Assembly (NCBI GenBank): GCA_026018925.1
Contig: JAKSZU010000011.1
Coordinates: 42,274,141-42,338,140 of the forward strand
From: Tupaia tana
Taxonomy: Eukaryota > Chordata > Mammalia > Scandentia > Tupaiidae
DNA length: 64,000 nucleotides
Direction of reading: 5' to 3'
Both the position numbers and the translations under genes were made by a program. The notes below the pieces were generated by a model, which was given only the letters and a program-made list of their open reading frames with translations, had not been told where the DNA came from and made no database searches. Positions 1 to 26,755 of the stretch are shown here, one piece after another. The first letter of the stretch is position 1. Each line of letters opens with the position of its first letter.

Positions 1-2100
1 GGGGTCTTCGAACATCCTGCAGAACCCCAGGCCATGAGCTAGCCACTCCCCATCCCCACCTCAGAGGCTTCATCTGTTCTTGAAGGTGGGCTTGCAAAAG
101 CCTGCACAAGAAGTGGGGAGGGGGCTACAGGCAGGAGTTCTGGCCACAAACACCCAAGAAGCAGTGGGTGAGCAAGCCTCCTCAGCCCTCATACCCGGCC
201 CTGTGACACCCTGCCCATGCACCACGCCAAATGTCTACTTCTCCGAAGGACAGGACCCTTGCTTCCCTATGTGGGAGGGGGCACCCCTGGGAACTGAGCA
301 GCAGCTGAGGGCAGGATTTGAGTGGGTCCAGGGACTGCCATCTCAGCACCTCGGCCCCCAGGCCTGCCCTGCAGTTGCTGGCACTAGGAGGGGCAGACCC
401 CGGGCCACAAGCTGCTGCCACATGGTCGGGATAATTGATGAAGGCCTGTCCCTCCATGGCCGTCTCCAGCCCTGCCTCTCTGGAAACTATATTTTCCCTG
501 TAATTATAGCCCCTGCAGCCTCCCTCGCCGCCCCGCCCGCCGCTCCTCCTGGCTGCCCACGGCGGCGACGTGGCTCCCTCCCTTCTGTTCCCTTGGTCTT
601 TTTTCCCCTTGCCTTCGTTGCACAAAACCAGCTGGGGGAGGGTGTGGAGAGGGGCGGCGGGAGGCGATGGAATCTTGGATGGTTTGGGGGAGGCGGGACT
701 CCCCGCTTCCACGTTTGCAGCTCTGGAGCAACAACGGGGGTGGGGGAGTTAGACAGGAGGGGGAGGACCAGAGGGCCCTGCAAGGAGCCCCCCATGGCTT
801 TCTCTGGGGCCCACAGAATTTGGCCGGATGAGGGGCCTGGGTGGATTGGGGTTGAGGCAGACTGGGAAGGGGGATTGAGGACTGGGACACTGGGATGACC
901 TCTCGAGACATCGTTCCCCAGCGTAGCCTGCTGCTCTGAGGGTACAGATGAGTCTCCCTGGTTCCAGGGCCAGAGAGCAACGGTTTGATCCTTAGGGCAG
1001 AGACAAGGTGGTGGGGGGCAGCCTTGAAAATGAGGTCACTCAACACCCCTGCAATTCCATCCCCAAACCCCAAGGGCAAGTCTCCCCCCAGATACCCAGC
1101 ATCTCCGTATGTCTCCGAGTCCAGGTACACCTGAGAAAGGGCTTTGAGCAGCTTCTAGTAGGACACCTGCCCTGGCCAAGTGCCTGCTCCCCAAGCTCTC
1201 TCTGGTTTGACTGCACCAAGCAGTAGGGTCTCTGACCAGCTCCTGGCCATGGCCATGGCAGACTCAGACCCTTTTCTAAGTCGCCAGGGACCACCGGCCT
1301 CCCCCTGCAAGCTCACTCCCCAAGTCAGTGGTGGAAGAGTTTGGGGGGTGAATTTGAAGGGTGCTTTAACCCCGTCTGCACTTCTGAGTCCCCAGGACCC
1401 CACTCTCCACTCTGCGGTCAGGTCACTCAGCACCAAAGCTTCCTACTGGAGAGACCACGTAGTCAAGGCCCTCACCCGGCGCCTGGTCCTCCCCACCCCG
1501 TCTCTCTGTCATGCATGGGCTTGGAGGAGGGCATTTGAGTCTGTCTCGGAGCCTCAGGCATAGCAGAAAAATCTACATCTTCAAAATAAAGCCCCCTTGG
1601 CTAGCATCCCCCTGTACTAGGTATCAGATTCTTAATGTCTATGAAGGAATCTCTAAATCGTTCCCCAAACATTTCTAAGTGCCGTACCCCTCCGCACCAG
1701 AAGATACCCCAATGGGCACATCTTTTAAACTTCCTGGTTCTCGGGATTGGGGAGGCCCCCAGCTGGCCTCGCTGTAACCATCCCTTAGCTGTCACCAAGG
1801 GTAACAGAGGGTGAATGAGGCCTGGCCAGGAGGACCCTCTCCCAATCACCCACAATCCCTCCTCCACTTTTGAAGGGCTCCCCACCCAGTCCCCAATTCC
1901 ATTTCTTCTTGATTGGAGGTCCCAGAAAGAAAGTAAAAGGGACTCTACCCACTGCTCAGCCCACACTGTACTGGGAACCCCGATGCACCCCAGCGGCATC
2001 TCTGGCCCAGGCTGGGCTGGGGGGCTGGGGAGGCACAATTGCAAAGGGGGAGACGTGGAGCAGATCCCTTCCCTTCCCATCCCTCCTCCTCCCCCTCTCT
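1..2100. other. COL1A1 5' flanking region
   Basis: No gene is recognised here. Open frames on both strands are short and look like GC-rich chance frames without family resemblance or splice structure. The region lacks SINEs. It lies directly upstream of the COL1A1 promoter, where tissue-specific enhancers of this gene are known in rodents. One TAATTA motif is listed separately. Confidence 0.7.
499..508 (+). promoter_or_regulatory. TAATTA homeodomain motif, candidate distal bone element of COL1A1
   Basis: A TAATTA core sits in AT-rich sequence inside GC-rich flank, about 1.74 kb upstream of the inferred COL1A1 start site. A TAAT-containing element near -1.7 kb is known to be needed for osteoblast expression of the rodent Col1a1 promoter. 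The match in motif and distance is seen; the function is inferred. Confidence 0.45.
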
Positions 2101-2245
2101 GTTCCAGCTCCCAAATTGGGGGCCGGGCCAGACAGCTCTGATTGGCTAGGGGACCGGAGGCAGGCTCCCCCTCTCTGAGGGGCAGGGTTCCTCCCGGCTC
2201 TCTGTCAGGACGGTATAAAAAGGGTCAGGGCCAGGCGTCGGAGCA
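2101..2245 (+). promoter_or_regulatory. COL1A1 core promoter
   Basis: A TATA box (TATAAAA, 2214-2220) lies 28 nt before the inferred transcription start near 2242. An inverted CCAAT motif (ATTGG, 2141-2145) falls at about -100, the position known to bind NF-Y/CBF in type I collagen promoters. A second CCAAT-like motif (CCAAATTGGG, 2111-2120) lies about 30 nt further upstream, and GC-rich tracts that could bind Sp1-type factors surround both. The layout closely follows the human and rodent promoters as I remember them. Confidence 0.85.
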
Positions 2246-2340
2246 GACGGGAGTTTCTCCTCGGGGTCAGAGCAGGAGGCACGCGGAGTGTGAGGCCACG
2301 CATGAGCGGACGCTGACCCCCACCCAGCCGCAAAGAGTCT

Positions 2341-2359
2341 ACATGTCTAGGGTCTAGAC

Positions 2360-2362
<3 letters not shown>
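2341..2362 (+). promoter_or_regulatory. Type I collagen 5' stem-loop around the start codon
   Basis: An inverted repeat, CATGTCTAG paired with CTAGACATG, encloses the region just before the COL1A1 start codon, with the initiator ATG (2360-2362) in the right arm. This is the conserved collagen mRNA stem-loop known to bind LARP6 and control translation. Two short upstream frames precede the start: ATG 2302 with stop 2314-2316, and ATG 2343 with stop 2355-2357, the second ending two bases before the main ATG. Confidence 0.85.
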
Positions 2363-18037
<15,675 letters not shown>

Positions 18038-18280
18038 ACTCCCTCCACCCCGACCTGGCTCCCGCCCACCCCACCCACGTTCCCCTCACCCTGGAAACAG
18101 ACAAACAACCCAAACTGAACCCCCCAAAAAGCCAAAAAATGGGAGACAATTTCACATGGACTTTGGAAATTTTTTTTTTCCTTTGCATTCATCTCTCAAA
18201 CTTAGTTTTTATCTTTGACCGACTGAACATGACCAAAAACCAAAAGTGCATTCAACCTTACCAAAGAAAAAAAAAAAAAG

Positions 18281-18290
18281 AATAAATAAA
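18281..18290 (+). terminator. COL1A1 proximal poly(A) signal
   Basis: AATAAATAAA follows an A-rich stretch and is followed by a T/G-containing segment, about 245 nt after the stop codon. Confidence 0.8.
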
Positions 18291-19439
18291 TAACTTTGTA
18301 AAAAAGGAAGCTTGGTCCACTTGCTTGAAGACCCAGTGGGGGTAAGTCCTTTTCTGCCCGTTGGGCTTATGATACCCCAACGCTGTCCTTTCTGCTCTTT
18401 TCTCCACCCCCTTCGGGGCCTCCCCTCCATTGCTCTCCAAATCTAAGTCTCCCCAAAAGGCACAGGAAACAATGCATTGTCTGCCTAGCAACCAAAGGCA
18501 ATGCTAAAACCCAAGTGGCCCACACCCCTCAGCCCAGTTCCTCCCAGCCACGACTCCCAAACCCTGGGGGACCTGAGGTTTTCAGACTGCCAAAGAAGCC
18601 TTACCACCTGGCATCCACGTGACCCCTGCGACATACCCCTCTTCGTTTTTGAGGGGTCCATGCCAGGGGCATCACTGGCCCCTCAACGGGTTCGGAGGAG
18701 AGTCAGGAAGGGCCACGACAGAGCCGAAACATCGGATTTGGGGAAAGCGTGTCAACCCCCCGTGCACAGGGCTGGGTGGGAGAGATTGTTCTGTTCCTTG
18801 TGTAATTGTGTTGCTGAAAGACTACCTCGTTCTTGTCTTCATGTGTCACCGGGGCAACTGCGTGGGGGTGGGGACGGGGGCAGGGTGGAAGGGCTCCCCG
18901 TTTTATATCAACGGTGTGACATCTCTGTGACGGGGCAGGGCGGGGAGGGGGTCACTGGTGCTATAGAACTTGACATGCCCCCCCCAGGCCAGCAAACCAG
19001 CAAATGTTCCTTTTGTTCAAAGTCTTTTTTTTATTCTTTGTTTTTTTTTTTTTCTTTCTTTCTTTTTTTAATTCTTTCCACGGATGGGGACTCATGTGAA
19101 TTTTCTAAAGGTGCTATTTAACATGAGGGGAGAGAGTGCCTCGCGCCAGCCTGCCTGCTCAGTCTCCACTCTCTCCACCCACCTCTGGCTTCTGCCCTCC
19201 TCTCTGACCTCTCTCCTCTGAAACCCTCCCCTCCTGCCTCTGCATCCCATCCTCCTGGCCTCGGCCTCTCTCCTGGTCTGTCCTGCCTCCTCTCTCGCCT
19301 CCTCTCTCGGGTTTCAGAGCACAATTTCCCAAAGCACAAAGCAGTTTTTCCCCCCAGGGGTGGGAGGAAGCAAGAGACTCTGTACCTATTTTGTATGTGT
19401 ATAATAATTTGAGATGTTTTTAATTATTTTGATTGCTGG

Positions 19440-19445
19440 AATAAA
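19440..19445 (+). terminator. COL1A1 distal poly(A) signal
   Basis: AATAAAGCATGTGG motif about 1.4 kb after the stop codon, preceded by an AT-rich block. It matches the position of the human distal site. Confidence 0.85.
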
Positions 19446-21284
19446 GCATGTGGAAATGACCCAAACATACCTGCAGTGGCCTCCTAATTTCCTTCCTTGG
19501 AGTCAGTGGAGGGGGACTTGGGAGGCGGCTCCGGGGTGGGTGGGCTCGCCCCCCTTGCCTGCCCTTTCTCCCCTCCCCCTCTCCTCTGTCCCCCCAGCCC
19601 CTTCGCTGTCCCCTGGTCTTTCTTCAACGTTTTTCTTTACTCTTATTTTCCTCTCTCTTGCAGTCCTTGCAGTTCTTCCAAATCCTCTTCTCTGCAGCAG
19701 TGCCATACCCGCACCCCACAGGTGCAGCAACACATACGCACACACACACACATACACACGCACATGTGTGCACACACATGTACGCAATTCCCGTCCTGGG
19801 TTGCCCACACCATGTGCCCTCTCCCCCATCAACACCACCATCTCCCCACTGCCTTGGGCACCCTGCAGGGCTGGGGGGCTGCTGGAATTGCGTGTGGCTT
19901 TGGGAGGGTGAGGAGCACGGACTGGTGATGAGGACCTGGGAGCCTGTGAGTAAGGCCTCCCTCCCTGCAAACATGGCAAACATGGAGACTATCTGACCTC
20001 GTCTCCCTTCTCTTCCCTTCCCAAGATGCACTGGGAGGACAGCAGGAGGGGTCTGCTGAGCTGGGGACAGGGGAGCAGGAGAGCAGGAACCCCAGGTGTG
20101 GGGGAGGCCTCAGCGGCCTTTCGCTATCTGGAAGGACAGAAGCCCAGGCCTGGGCCCCTCTGGGCCCTCTGAGTCACCAGAACATGATACCCCTGGGGTG
20201 CTGGGTGGCCTGGGGGAACCCCTACTTCCTGCCATTCCTTTTCCTTCTCCTTTCCCCTCTCCCAAATTCTTGCCTCCTCCTCCTTGCCTTCTTCCCCTCT
20301 TCTGTTTTCCTTCACTCTCCATCTACCCTCTGCCCTGCCCTACCTGCCTAAGAACCCGAGCCCCAGAGGAAAGGCGACAGTCTCAGGAAATGGCGGCAGC
20401 TGTGTGTGGCCAGTGGGGAACAGGAAATCCAGAATCGGAAGCCTGGAATGACATGACTACCCAGAGACCCGAAGACAGGGAGATGACAGCCATCACCCCT
20501 CCCACCCAGATCTCAGGGCTGAAACCTCCAAGGAAGGAGAGGCCCCCGTGGGCAGAGGCTGTCTGTGGGCAGCGCTGGTAGTATGGCTGTCATTACGTAT
20601 TCATGACTATTAATTATGGCCTTTCACAACCCATCGTTAGAGCTGCCACAACAAGGATGTGTAGACAGGGACTTGGTCTCCAGAGGCTAAAACCCCATGG
20701 CATATTAACAAAGACTTATTCCTAAACGAATTACCCAAAGTGATGTGGTGCCCACTGACCCACCACTCAGTGCATTGACTGATTGGTGATGTCTGCCTGG
20801 GAGACTGTCCAGGTAACCTCCATCTGCCTGGACCTCCGGCCCTTGCTGTTCAGGACCCACCTCCATCTGTCCCCATGGGGGGTCTAGAAGTTTCCCAAAC
20901 CCAGCACCCAAGGCTCTGCCTGACCACTGTGTACCTAAGCTCATGTCCCCTCCCGTCACTATATTTGTCACCAGCCGAAAGGGACGCTGCAGCTCCCACA
21001 CGTGTGCCACACTTCCTGTTCCCAGGCCTTTTTATTTTTTGGGTAGCGAGTGCAAGCATGAGGGAGAGGGGCACCCTCAATAAGGTCTCATCACACTATG
21101 ATACCCCCTGCTCCAGCTCTCCAACTCCCTAGGGTCCTGGGCACCCACACGCACTCCTGGTGTGTTTGCAGACCGACCTGTGGATTCGAACCTGTGTACA
21201 GACATGTGGCTTCCAATACTACAGTCCAGCACATTGTGGACTATGCCATCTCTCTGGGCTCAGATCTTTTAAAATGCTTCTTCC

Positions 21285-21400
21285 TGTGCCTAAAATGACA
21301 TCCCTTTTCTCTCCTTGCTCAACCGCCCACCCTCCAAGCCACACTCAAAAGTCTGAAAGTCTCATCGTCTCTCCATTTCCCCGCCTCACCTAGGCCACTG
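21285..21400 (-). repeat. Probable L2 LINE 3' relic
   Basis: Pattern of CTTCCTGTGCC, then ATGACATCCC, then CTCC-rich sequence resembles the complement of the L2 3' end. Strongly diverged; assignment by eye only. Confidence 0.35.
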
Positions 21401-22117
21401 AACCAGCTCTGAGTTGCCAAAGCACCCCAGGTCTGCAAACTCGCCCCGGCTCTCCATCCCGGAGATTGTTGCCGTGTTTGTGCCATCATGTCTTCTCCCT
21501 GTGATTGCCTCCAGGCCAGAGGCCACTGGGGTGCAGCCGTTGGGTGAGGAAGGAGAGAAGAGGTGAACTAGAGGAGCTGTCCTTTAGGTGAGAGTGGGGC
21601 TGTGCACAGGAGCGAGCAAGTGAAGACCAGTCCTGCAGGCATCACACGGCTGCAGAAGGCTCCGGCCAGCGCTTTCTCCATAACGAACAAGTCCTGTGCC
21701 TGTGCTGTCCACCATGGTGGCCACTAGCCACTCCGAACACCCGACCACTTGCAATGTGGCAAGTGCAACCGAGGAAGGCATTTCTGCCCTTTGTTTCATT
21801 GTTATTGCTCTCACCAGCTGCGTGTGGCTTAGTGCCTGCTGCACTGGCGCGGTGCAAAGGGGTGGCTACGTTTCTCCCTACAAATGTGCAAACCTACACC
21901 CAGGTGTGTGTATATGTGTACATGTGTGTGCACGTATGTGGACACATGCACCACGTGAAGAGCTATGGTGGTGGCAGGCTGTGTGTGGCCGTGCAGCTCT
22001 GTGTCTGTGTCATGTGGCGTGGGGCCAGTGTGTGGTTGCAGTGCGTGCGCAGGACAGGAGGGGAGGGGGACAAAGGGGCCATTGTGCCACATTCCCAACT
22101 CAAACCCTCCTTTCCGC

Positions 22118-22142
22118 TGACGTCACAGCTGCCCTAAATACA
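22118..22142 (+). promoter_or_regulatory. Perfect cAMP response element with downstream TATA-like motif
   Basis: The palindrome TGACGTCA at 22118-22125 is followed by CAGCTG and CTAAATA within 20 nt, in otherwise ordinary intergenic DNA. No transcript or frame is evident downstream. It may be a lone enhancer or promoter of an unannotated noncoding RNA, or chance. Confidence 0.3.
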
Positions 22143-23550
22143 GCTGCCCAGGCCCGCTCCCTGAGACCCTCGCCACCCCCTGTGCGGCGGGACTGACCTG
22201 CTGTCCTCAGCACTGCTCCGTGAGACTCACCTTTGTCTTCTCCAGGAGAACCATGTTCCTGTGGCTGATTTTTCAATCAAATCCAGGAAAATTGTAGAAA
22301 AAGAGATTTCATTTGGATTTTCACTTCTGCTGCTCTCGGAATCCTGGGACATCTAGGGCCTGAGCCCATCTCCTGGGGGGACCTTCTAGAACCGGAATGC
22401 GGTGTGTTTTCCTCCTTTGCCCCCTAGCTTCTTAACCTTCAGCTTCCCAGGTGCCTCCAAGACGTCCCTGGACAGACAGAGCTGGGTGAGGTGGAGGAGG
22501 TGAGAGGTGGCGATGGCACTTGCTGGAGTGAGGGAGGGACAAGTGCGTGTGTACGAGAATGTGGGGCTGCTCACAAAGCCGGTACCCATGGGAGGAGGCC
22601 TGACTGGTGGCATGTAAGCAAGTGAGGGGGTGACCTGGGTGGTGTCTGTGCGGGTCCCTTGGTGGTACCTCAGGAGGGGAATGTCCCACTCTGAGCTCAC
22701 CCACCTAAGAACAATTGTGTCTGTGCTCATGGGGACCCTGGGCATGTATGTATGTGTGTGTGAGATGGGGATGGTGACGGTCACTTCCCCACACCCAGGG
22801 CAGTGGGAGAGATGCTGCCTGACCCCTGAGAACGCATAGCTGTAGGCACTGGGCCATGTGTATGCATGGGCATGGCAGAGGGCCACGGAGGGACTGTCTC
22901 ATTGAATGAGGATGAAGGAGGGTGAGGGCAGGAGGTCACCATTCCCAAGACCCAGAGCCCGTAGGAGCCCTGGTGCCAGTGAGAGGCTGACTCTCTGTCC
23001 CCGTACTGCGTGTGGGCTCCAGAGGTTACTGAGTCGGGTTGAGGACAGTTCAGTGGACCAGAAGACAAGACCTTTGTCTAGGCGAGTGACAGGCCTTTAC
23101 ACGCACGGAGCTGTCAGCACCTGGCAGAGGGTATGCAAGGCCAGGCCGGAGGTAGGGGCGGAGAAGAGAGTGGTGCATGCCAGTCCCAGGAAAGGTGGGC
23201 TCTTCTCTGCATGAGGCAGTGGGAGGAACAGAGGAACGGGGTTGCTGAGTTTGTAAAAGGGTAGAGAAGAAGAGGAGGGTAGAGCCGTCGCAGGGACCAA
23301 GGCGCATTGCAGAACAACCAGACCACAAATTGAGTTCTAGGTGAGCTCACCACCATGGGAGGACTTCCTTGGGCTTCTCTGACGCGTGCGCTGACAGGTG
23401 TTCCGTGCCACAGCGGGGAAAGGCGCTGCGGGGAAAGTCTGCGATAGAAAGCCCGAAACTGACACTGCCAAATAGAGATGTGATGGCCACGTAGCAATTC
23501 TTCATGTCCTAGAGCCTTTGGCTTTCCTTTTGTTTTTCTTCCAGAGGGAT

Positions 23551-23562
23551 GTTTTTTTTTTT

Positions 23563-23607
<45 letters not shown>

Positions 23608-23828
23608 ATAGGGCGTGTGCGCTCACCAGAAAGACAGAGGAGACAGAAAGTGAGAAATCACCCCCTAGAGGGCATGGCCATGCGGCAATTCCATTCTCCT
23701 CTCAGGATTTTGGTCGCACACACGCACGTGCCCAAGCGTGAATTTTAAGCCACCAGGTCTGGGACTCAAACTGTGGTCAACTATGTGGGAGTCTAGCGAT
23801 GTAAACCATTATGTTATGTGCTGGTCCC
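23551..23828 (-). mobile_element. tRNA-derived SINE, long form
   Basis: Starts on the plus strand with a long T run (the A tail), then the GCTATAGGGCG box and the antisense tRNA-like head ending CTGGTCCC. Confidence 0.8.
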
Positions 23829-23861
23829 TCTAGTAGCTATTTGGGGAAAAAAAAGAAAAAA

Positions 23862-24137
23862 GGTCTGGCCTCATAGCACAGCGGGTAAGCTCTGTGCATT
23901 GGGAGCAAATCCTACATGGCCAACCGCAGTTTGAGTCCCAGCCCTGGTGGCTTCAAATCCACTCCCGGTTTGTGTGCGTGCATGTGAGCAAGTGTGTGTG
24001 CATGCCCAAAATCCTGACAGGAGTTTTCACGGGGAAATGGGTGAGAAGGATTGTGACATGACTTGCCTCCGAGGGAGGGGGAAGACTCCTATCTCTGACA
24101 AGATCACACACTCTGTGACAATAAAAAATAAATAATA
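23862..24137 (+). mobile_element. tRNA-derived SINE, long form, old diverged copy
   Basis: The head GTCTGGCCTCATAGCACAGC and B-box GTTTGAGTCC are recognisable. The body is diverged, and the tail is AATAAAAAATAAATAATA. Confidence 0.65.
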
Positions 24138-24159
24138 GGAAACTGGTAAAATTAAGTTG

Positions 24160-24416
24160 ATTTATTTTGAGTTTTTGCTATAGGGAGCGTGCACTCACCA
24201 GACAAGACAGAGAGAGGGAAAGTAAGAGACCATCCACCCGGGGGCGTGGTCACACTGCAGTCCTTCTCCAGCCTCCTCTCAGGATTTTGAGCACACACAC
24301 ACACACACACACACATGTACTCGGCATGGTTTTCAAGCTCCGGGGTCCAGGACTTGAACCATGAAAACAGCCATGTGGGATCCAGTGCCTTAACCACTGT
24401 GCCACCTGCTGGCCCT
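24160..24416 (-). mobile_element. tRNA-derived SINE, long form
   Basis: TTTTTGCTATAGGGAG at the tail end, a CA run inside, and the antisense head ending GCCACCTGCTGGCCC. TTAAGTT occurs on both sides as a short target duplication. Confidence 0.8.
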
Positions 24417-25682
24417 TAAGTTTAGTAATCTGTTTAACTATTATATTCTGAAATATTACCATTTCGTCATGACACTGGGGCACATCTCGATTGGGACTGG
24501 CTGCATTTTGAGGGGCCCCGTGCGGCCAGTTGCTGCTGTAGAAAGCGGTGCAGCCCTAGCAGGAGGTCCAGGCCCAAGACTCCTCAAATTTCAGCCACCA
24601 CCCCAAGTTCACAGGAAGAGACTGAACTTTTCCTGGGGTACAGATGGAAATGGACCCTGTTTAGCCTGGATCTCAGAGACAGGGAGTCCCCAGGACCTCT
24701 GGCCTTGGGGGGCTCTATGGGGTCTTGTAGGTCATCATGTCTCCATTCTCAGGAGCTCCAGGAAGGCTGACTCCTCACGAACTCTCCCAGCCGCCCCAAG
24801 GAGGTTATGAGAGCCCTGTCCTGAGCTGGCTGTCGGCTCCTGTGGCAGAGCCATGACGCCAGTTGTGCTCCGGAAAGTGCGCTTCTGGGGGCCGGGGCCT
24901 GCTGTCGGTGGTGCCATGTCCCCAGTCCCAGCCTGTGAGCGGTGGTGAGGAGGTGTCTGGGAGTCGGGCCAGGGTGTGTTTAGGTGGGGTGAGGCCACAC
25001 TCCGGGCCACGCAGGCAGTGCCATCAGCGGGACTGGAGCAGACAGGGTGGAGCAATGTGGGCTGTCTCAGGGTGGAGGTGGGGCGGCAGATGGCGGCTCT
25101 TTGTGCTGTTTGCAGGGGAACGAGGGTGCCTCCTGGCTGGAATCTTGCCCTTCAGTGAGCGGAGGGGCACTGAGCGTGCTGCCGGGCAGCTGGGCACGTG
25201 TGCTCGCGTGTGTGTGTGTGTGCGTGCTTGTCCAGGCGTGGCTCAGTGTCCTTTGCAGTCACACCATCCTCCCAGCTCCTTGTCTGGGCTGCTTCCTCTC
25301 AGACCAGTGGCCAGGCTCCTGTGTGCTGCTGGGAGCTGAGCAGGGAGGAAGGAGCTGCCAAGGCCCCGAGGCCAGGCTGGGCAGCAGAGGAAAGGGAGGA
25401 AGTGTCCTGCACCCGCCTCCCGGCCGGCACAGGAAGGGCACAGTGGAGGCCCAAGGTCAGTCTGGCAGCAGAGACCTGAGCTCAAAGATTGAGACAGGGC
25501 AGCCCCTCCTCCAGGAGGCAGGGATGAAGGAAGAGCCATCCCAAACCCCCCAGACCCCCAGACCCTGGCGGGACGCTCCGAGCCTCCTCTCTGAGCAGAT
25601 TCTGTGCACTTTTGGAATCAGGAGAAAGAGGAGGTGTGAATAAGAAACCAGAGGCACCCTGTAGTCAAATAACCCACTTGGG
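24417..25682. other. Intergenic, no gene seen
   Basis: GC-rich unique sequence with a short TG run at about 25205-25225. No exon structure, RNA gene or family resemblance recognised. Confidence 0.5.
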
Positions 25683-25684
25683 GG

Positions 25685-25968
25685 AACCAGCAGTTAGCGT
25701 AATGGCTATGTCGCTGGACTCCCATGTAGTCGACCGCGGTTCGCGTCCCGGACCCAGTGGCTTAAAACTCACGCCAGGCGCGTGTGCATGCGTGCCTAAG
25801 ATCCCGAGAGGAGAATGGAAGAGAAGGGATTGTGGCGTGACCATCCCCCCTGGGGGGTGATTTCTCGCTTTCTGTCTCTCTGTCTCTCTCTGTCTGTCTG
25901 GCGAGCGCACGCGCCCTATAGTGAAAAATCTCTCAAAAAAAAAAAAAACAAAAAAAAACAAAAAAAAC
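25685..25968 (+). mobile_element. tRNA-derived SINE, long form, young copy
   Basis: Near-complete element with CpG-rich head and A-rich tail, flanked by a perfect 18-nt target duplication (25667-25684 and 25969-25986, beginning AAATAACCCACTT). Confidence 0.9.
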
Positions 25969-26029
25969 AAATAACCCACTTGGGGGAGAGGGCACAGATG
26001 GTGGCATGGTGGTGAAACACATGCTCTTC

Positions 26030-26110
26030 CAGGCAGTCCCATTCATTCAACAAACGTTAGTTGAACATGTGTGCTGTGCCAGCCCAGTGCCTCTGCCTGG
26101 GCATCGAGGT
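26030..26110 (+). repeat. L2/MIR-type relic
   Basis: CATTCATTCAACAAACG followed by TGAACATGTGTGCTGTGCCAG resembles the common 3' region of old LINE2/MIR elements. Confidence 0.4.
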
Positions 26111-26238
26111 TTGATGACTGACTCACTAATGGGCCTGGGATGCCCCGCAGGGAGCAGAGGACTGGAAGGTAACTGTAGACGCTTTACCAATGGCCTTGCT
26201 CACCCCCAGAAAGAAGAGGCAACCGGCTTCAGAACTGA

Positions 26239-26755
26239 GGGGCCAACAGGTGGCATGGAGGTAGCTGGCTCTCACATGGTTGACTACTCGGTTCAAGTCC
26301 TGGACCCGGCAGCTTGAAAAACATGCCAGGTGCAGGTACATGCAGGCGTGCTCAAAATCCCAAGAGTAGGGGAACCAGCAGTTAGAGTAATGGCTATGTC
26401 GCTGGACTCCCACGTAGTCGACCGTGATTTGCGTCCCGGACCCGGTGGCTTAAAACTCATGCCGGGCGCATGTGCGTGCATGCCCAAGATCCCGAGAGGA
26501 GAATGGAGGAGAAGGGATTGTGGTGTGACCATCCCTCTGGGGGGTGATTTCTCGCTTTCTATCTCTCTGTCTCTGTCTGTCTGGTGAGCGCACACACCCT
26601 ATAGCAAAAATCTCTCCCCCCCCCAAAAAAAAAATCCCAAGAGTAGAATGAAGGAGAAGGGATTGCAGCATGGCCATCCTCTCTAGGGGGTGATTTCTCT
26701 CTTTCTGGTGAGCATACCTGCCTTAGAGAAAAGCAAAACAAAAACAAAAGTGAAA
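26239..26755 (+). mobile_element. Older tRNA-derived SINE split by a younger copy
   Basis: The head and first half lie at 26239-26369. The second half resumes at about 26633 with the same AATCCCAAGAGTAG sequence and runs into an A/C-rich tail. The interruption is a second SINE of the same family in the same orientation. Confidence 0.8.
26370..26632 (+). mobile_element. tRNA-derived SINE, long form, nested insertion
   Basis: A full-length element inserted into the older copy, with target duplication ATCCCAAGAGTAG on both sides. Confidence 0.88.

Larger units (their letters stand above)
18038..19465 (+). other. COL1A1: COL1A1 3' UTR with two poly(A) signals
   Basis: Overlapping AATAAA signals at 18281-18290 would give the short mRNA. 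AATAAA at 19440-19445 would give the long one. Two COL1A1 mRNA sizes from alternative polyadenylation are well known. The sequence up to both signals resembles the human UTR. The distal cleavage site is placed at about 19460-19465 by analogy. Confidence 0.85.
19466..23550. other. Intergenic region between COL1A1 and SGCA, left part
   Basis: No coding gene recognised. Contents: a short CA microsatellite (about 19736-19790), pyrimidine-rich tracts, an L2-like relic near 21280-21400, and a CRE motif at 22118. GT-rich patches occur at 21900-21950. The longer frames here are GC-rich chance frames. Confidence 0.6.

Noticed and set aside
182..1130. Overlapping frames of 100-270 codons upstream of COL1A1
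   Set aside because: They are mutually overlapping on both strands, Pro/Gly/Ser-rich, with no domain or splice support; they are typical chance frames in GC-rich DNA.
25685..25760. SINE heads as functional tRNA genes
   Set aside because: They have A- and B-box-like sequences, but no cloverleaf with a proper acceptor stem, and all are followed by SINE body and A tail.
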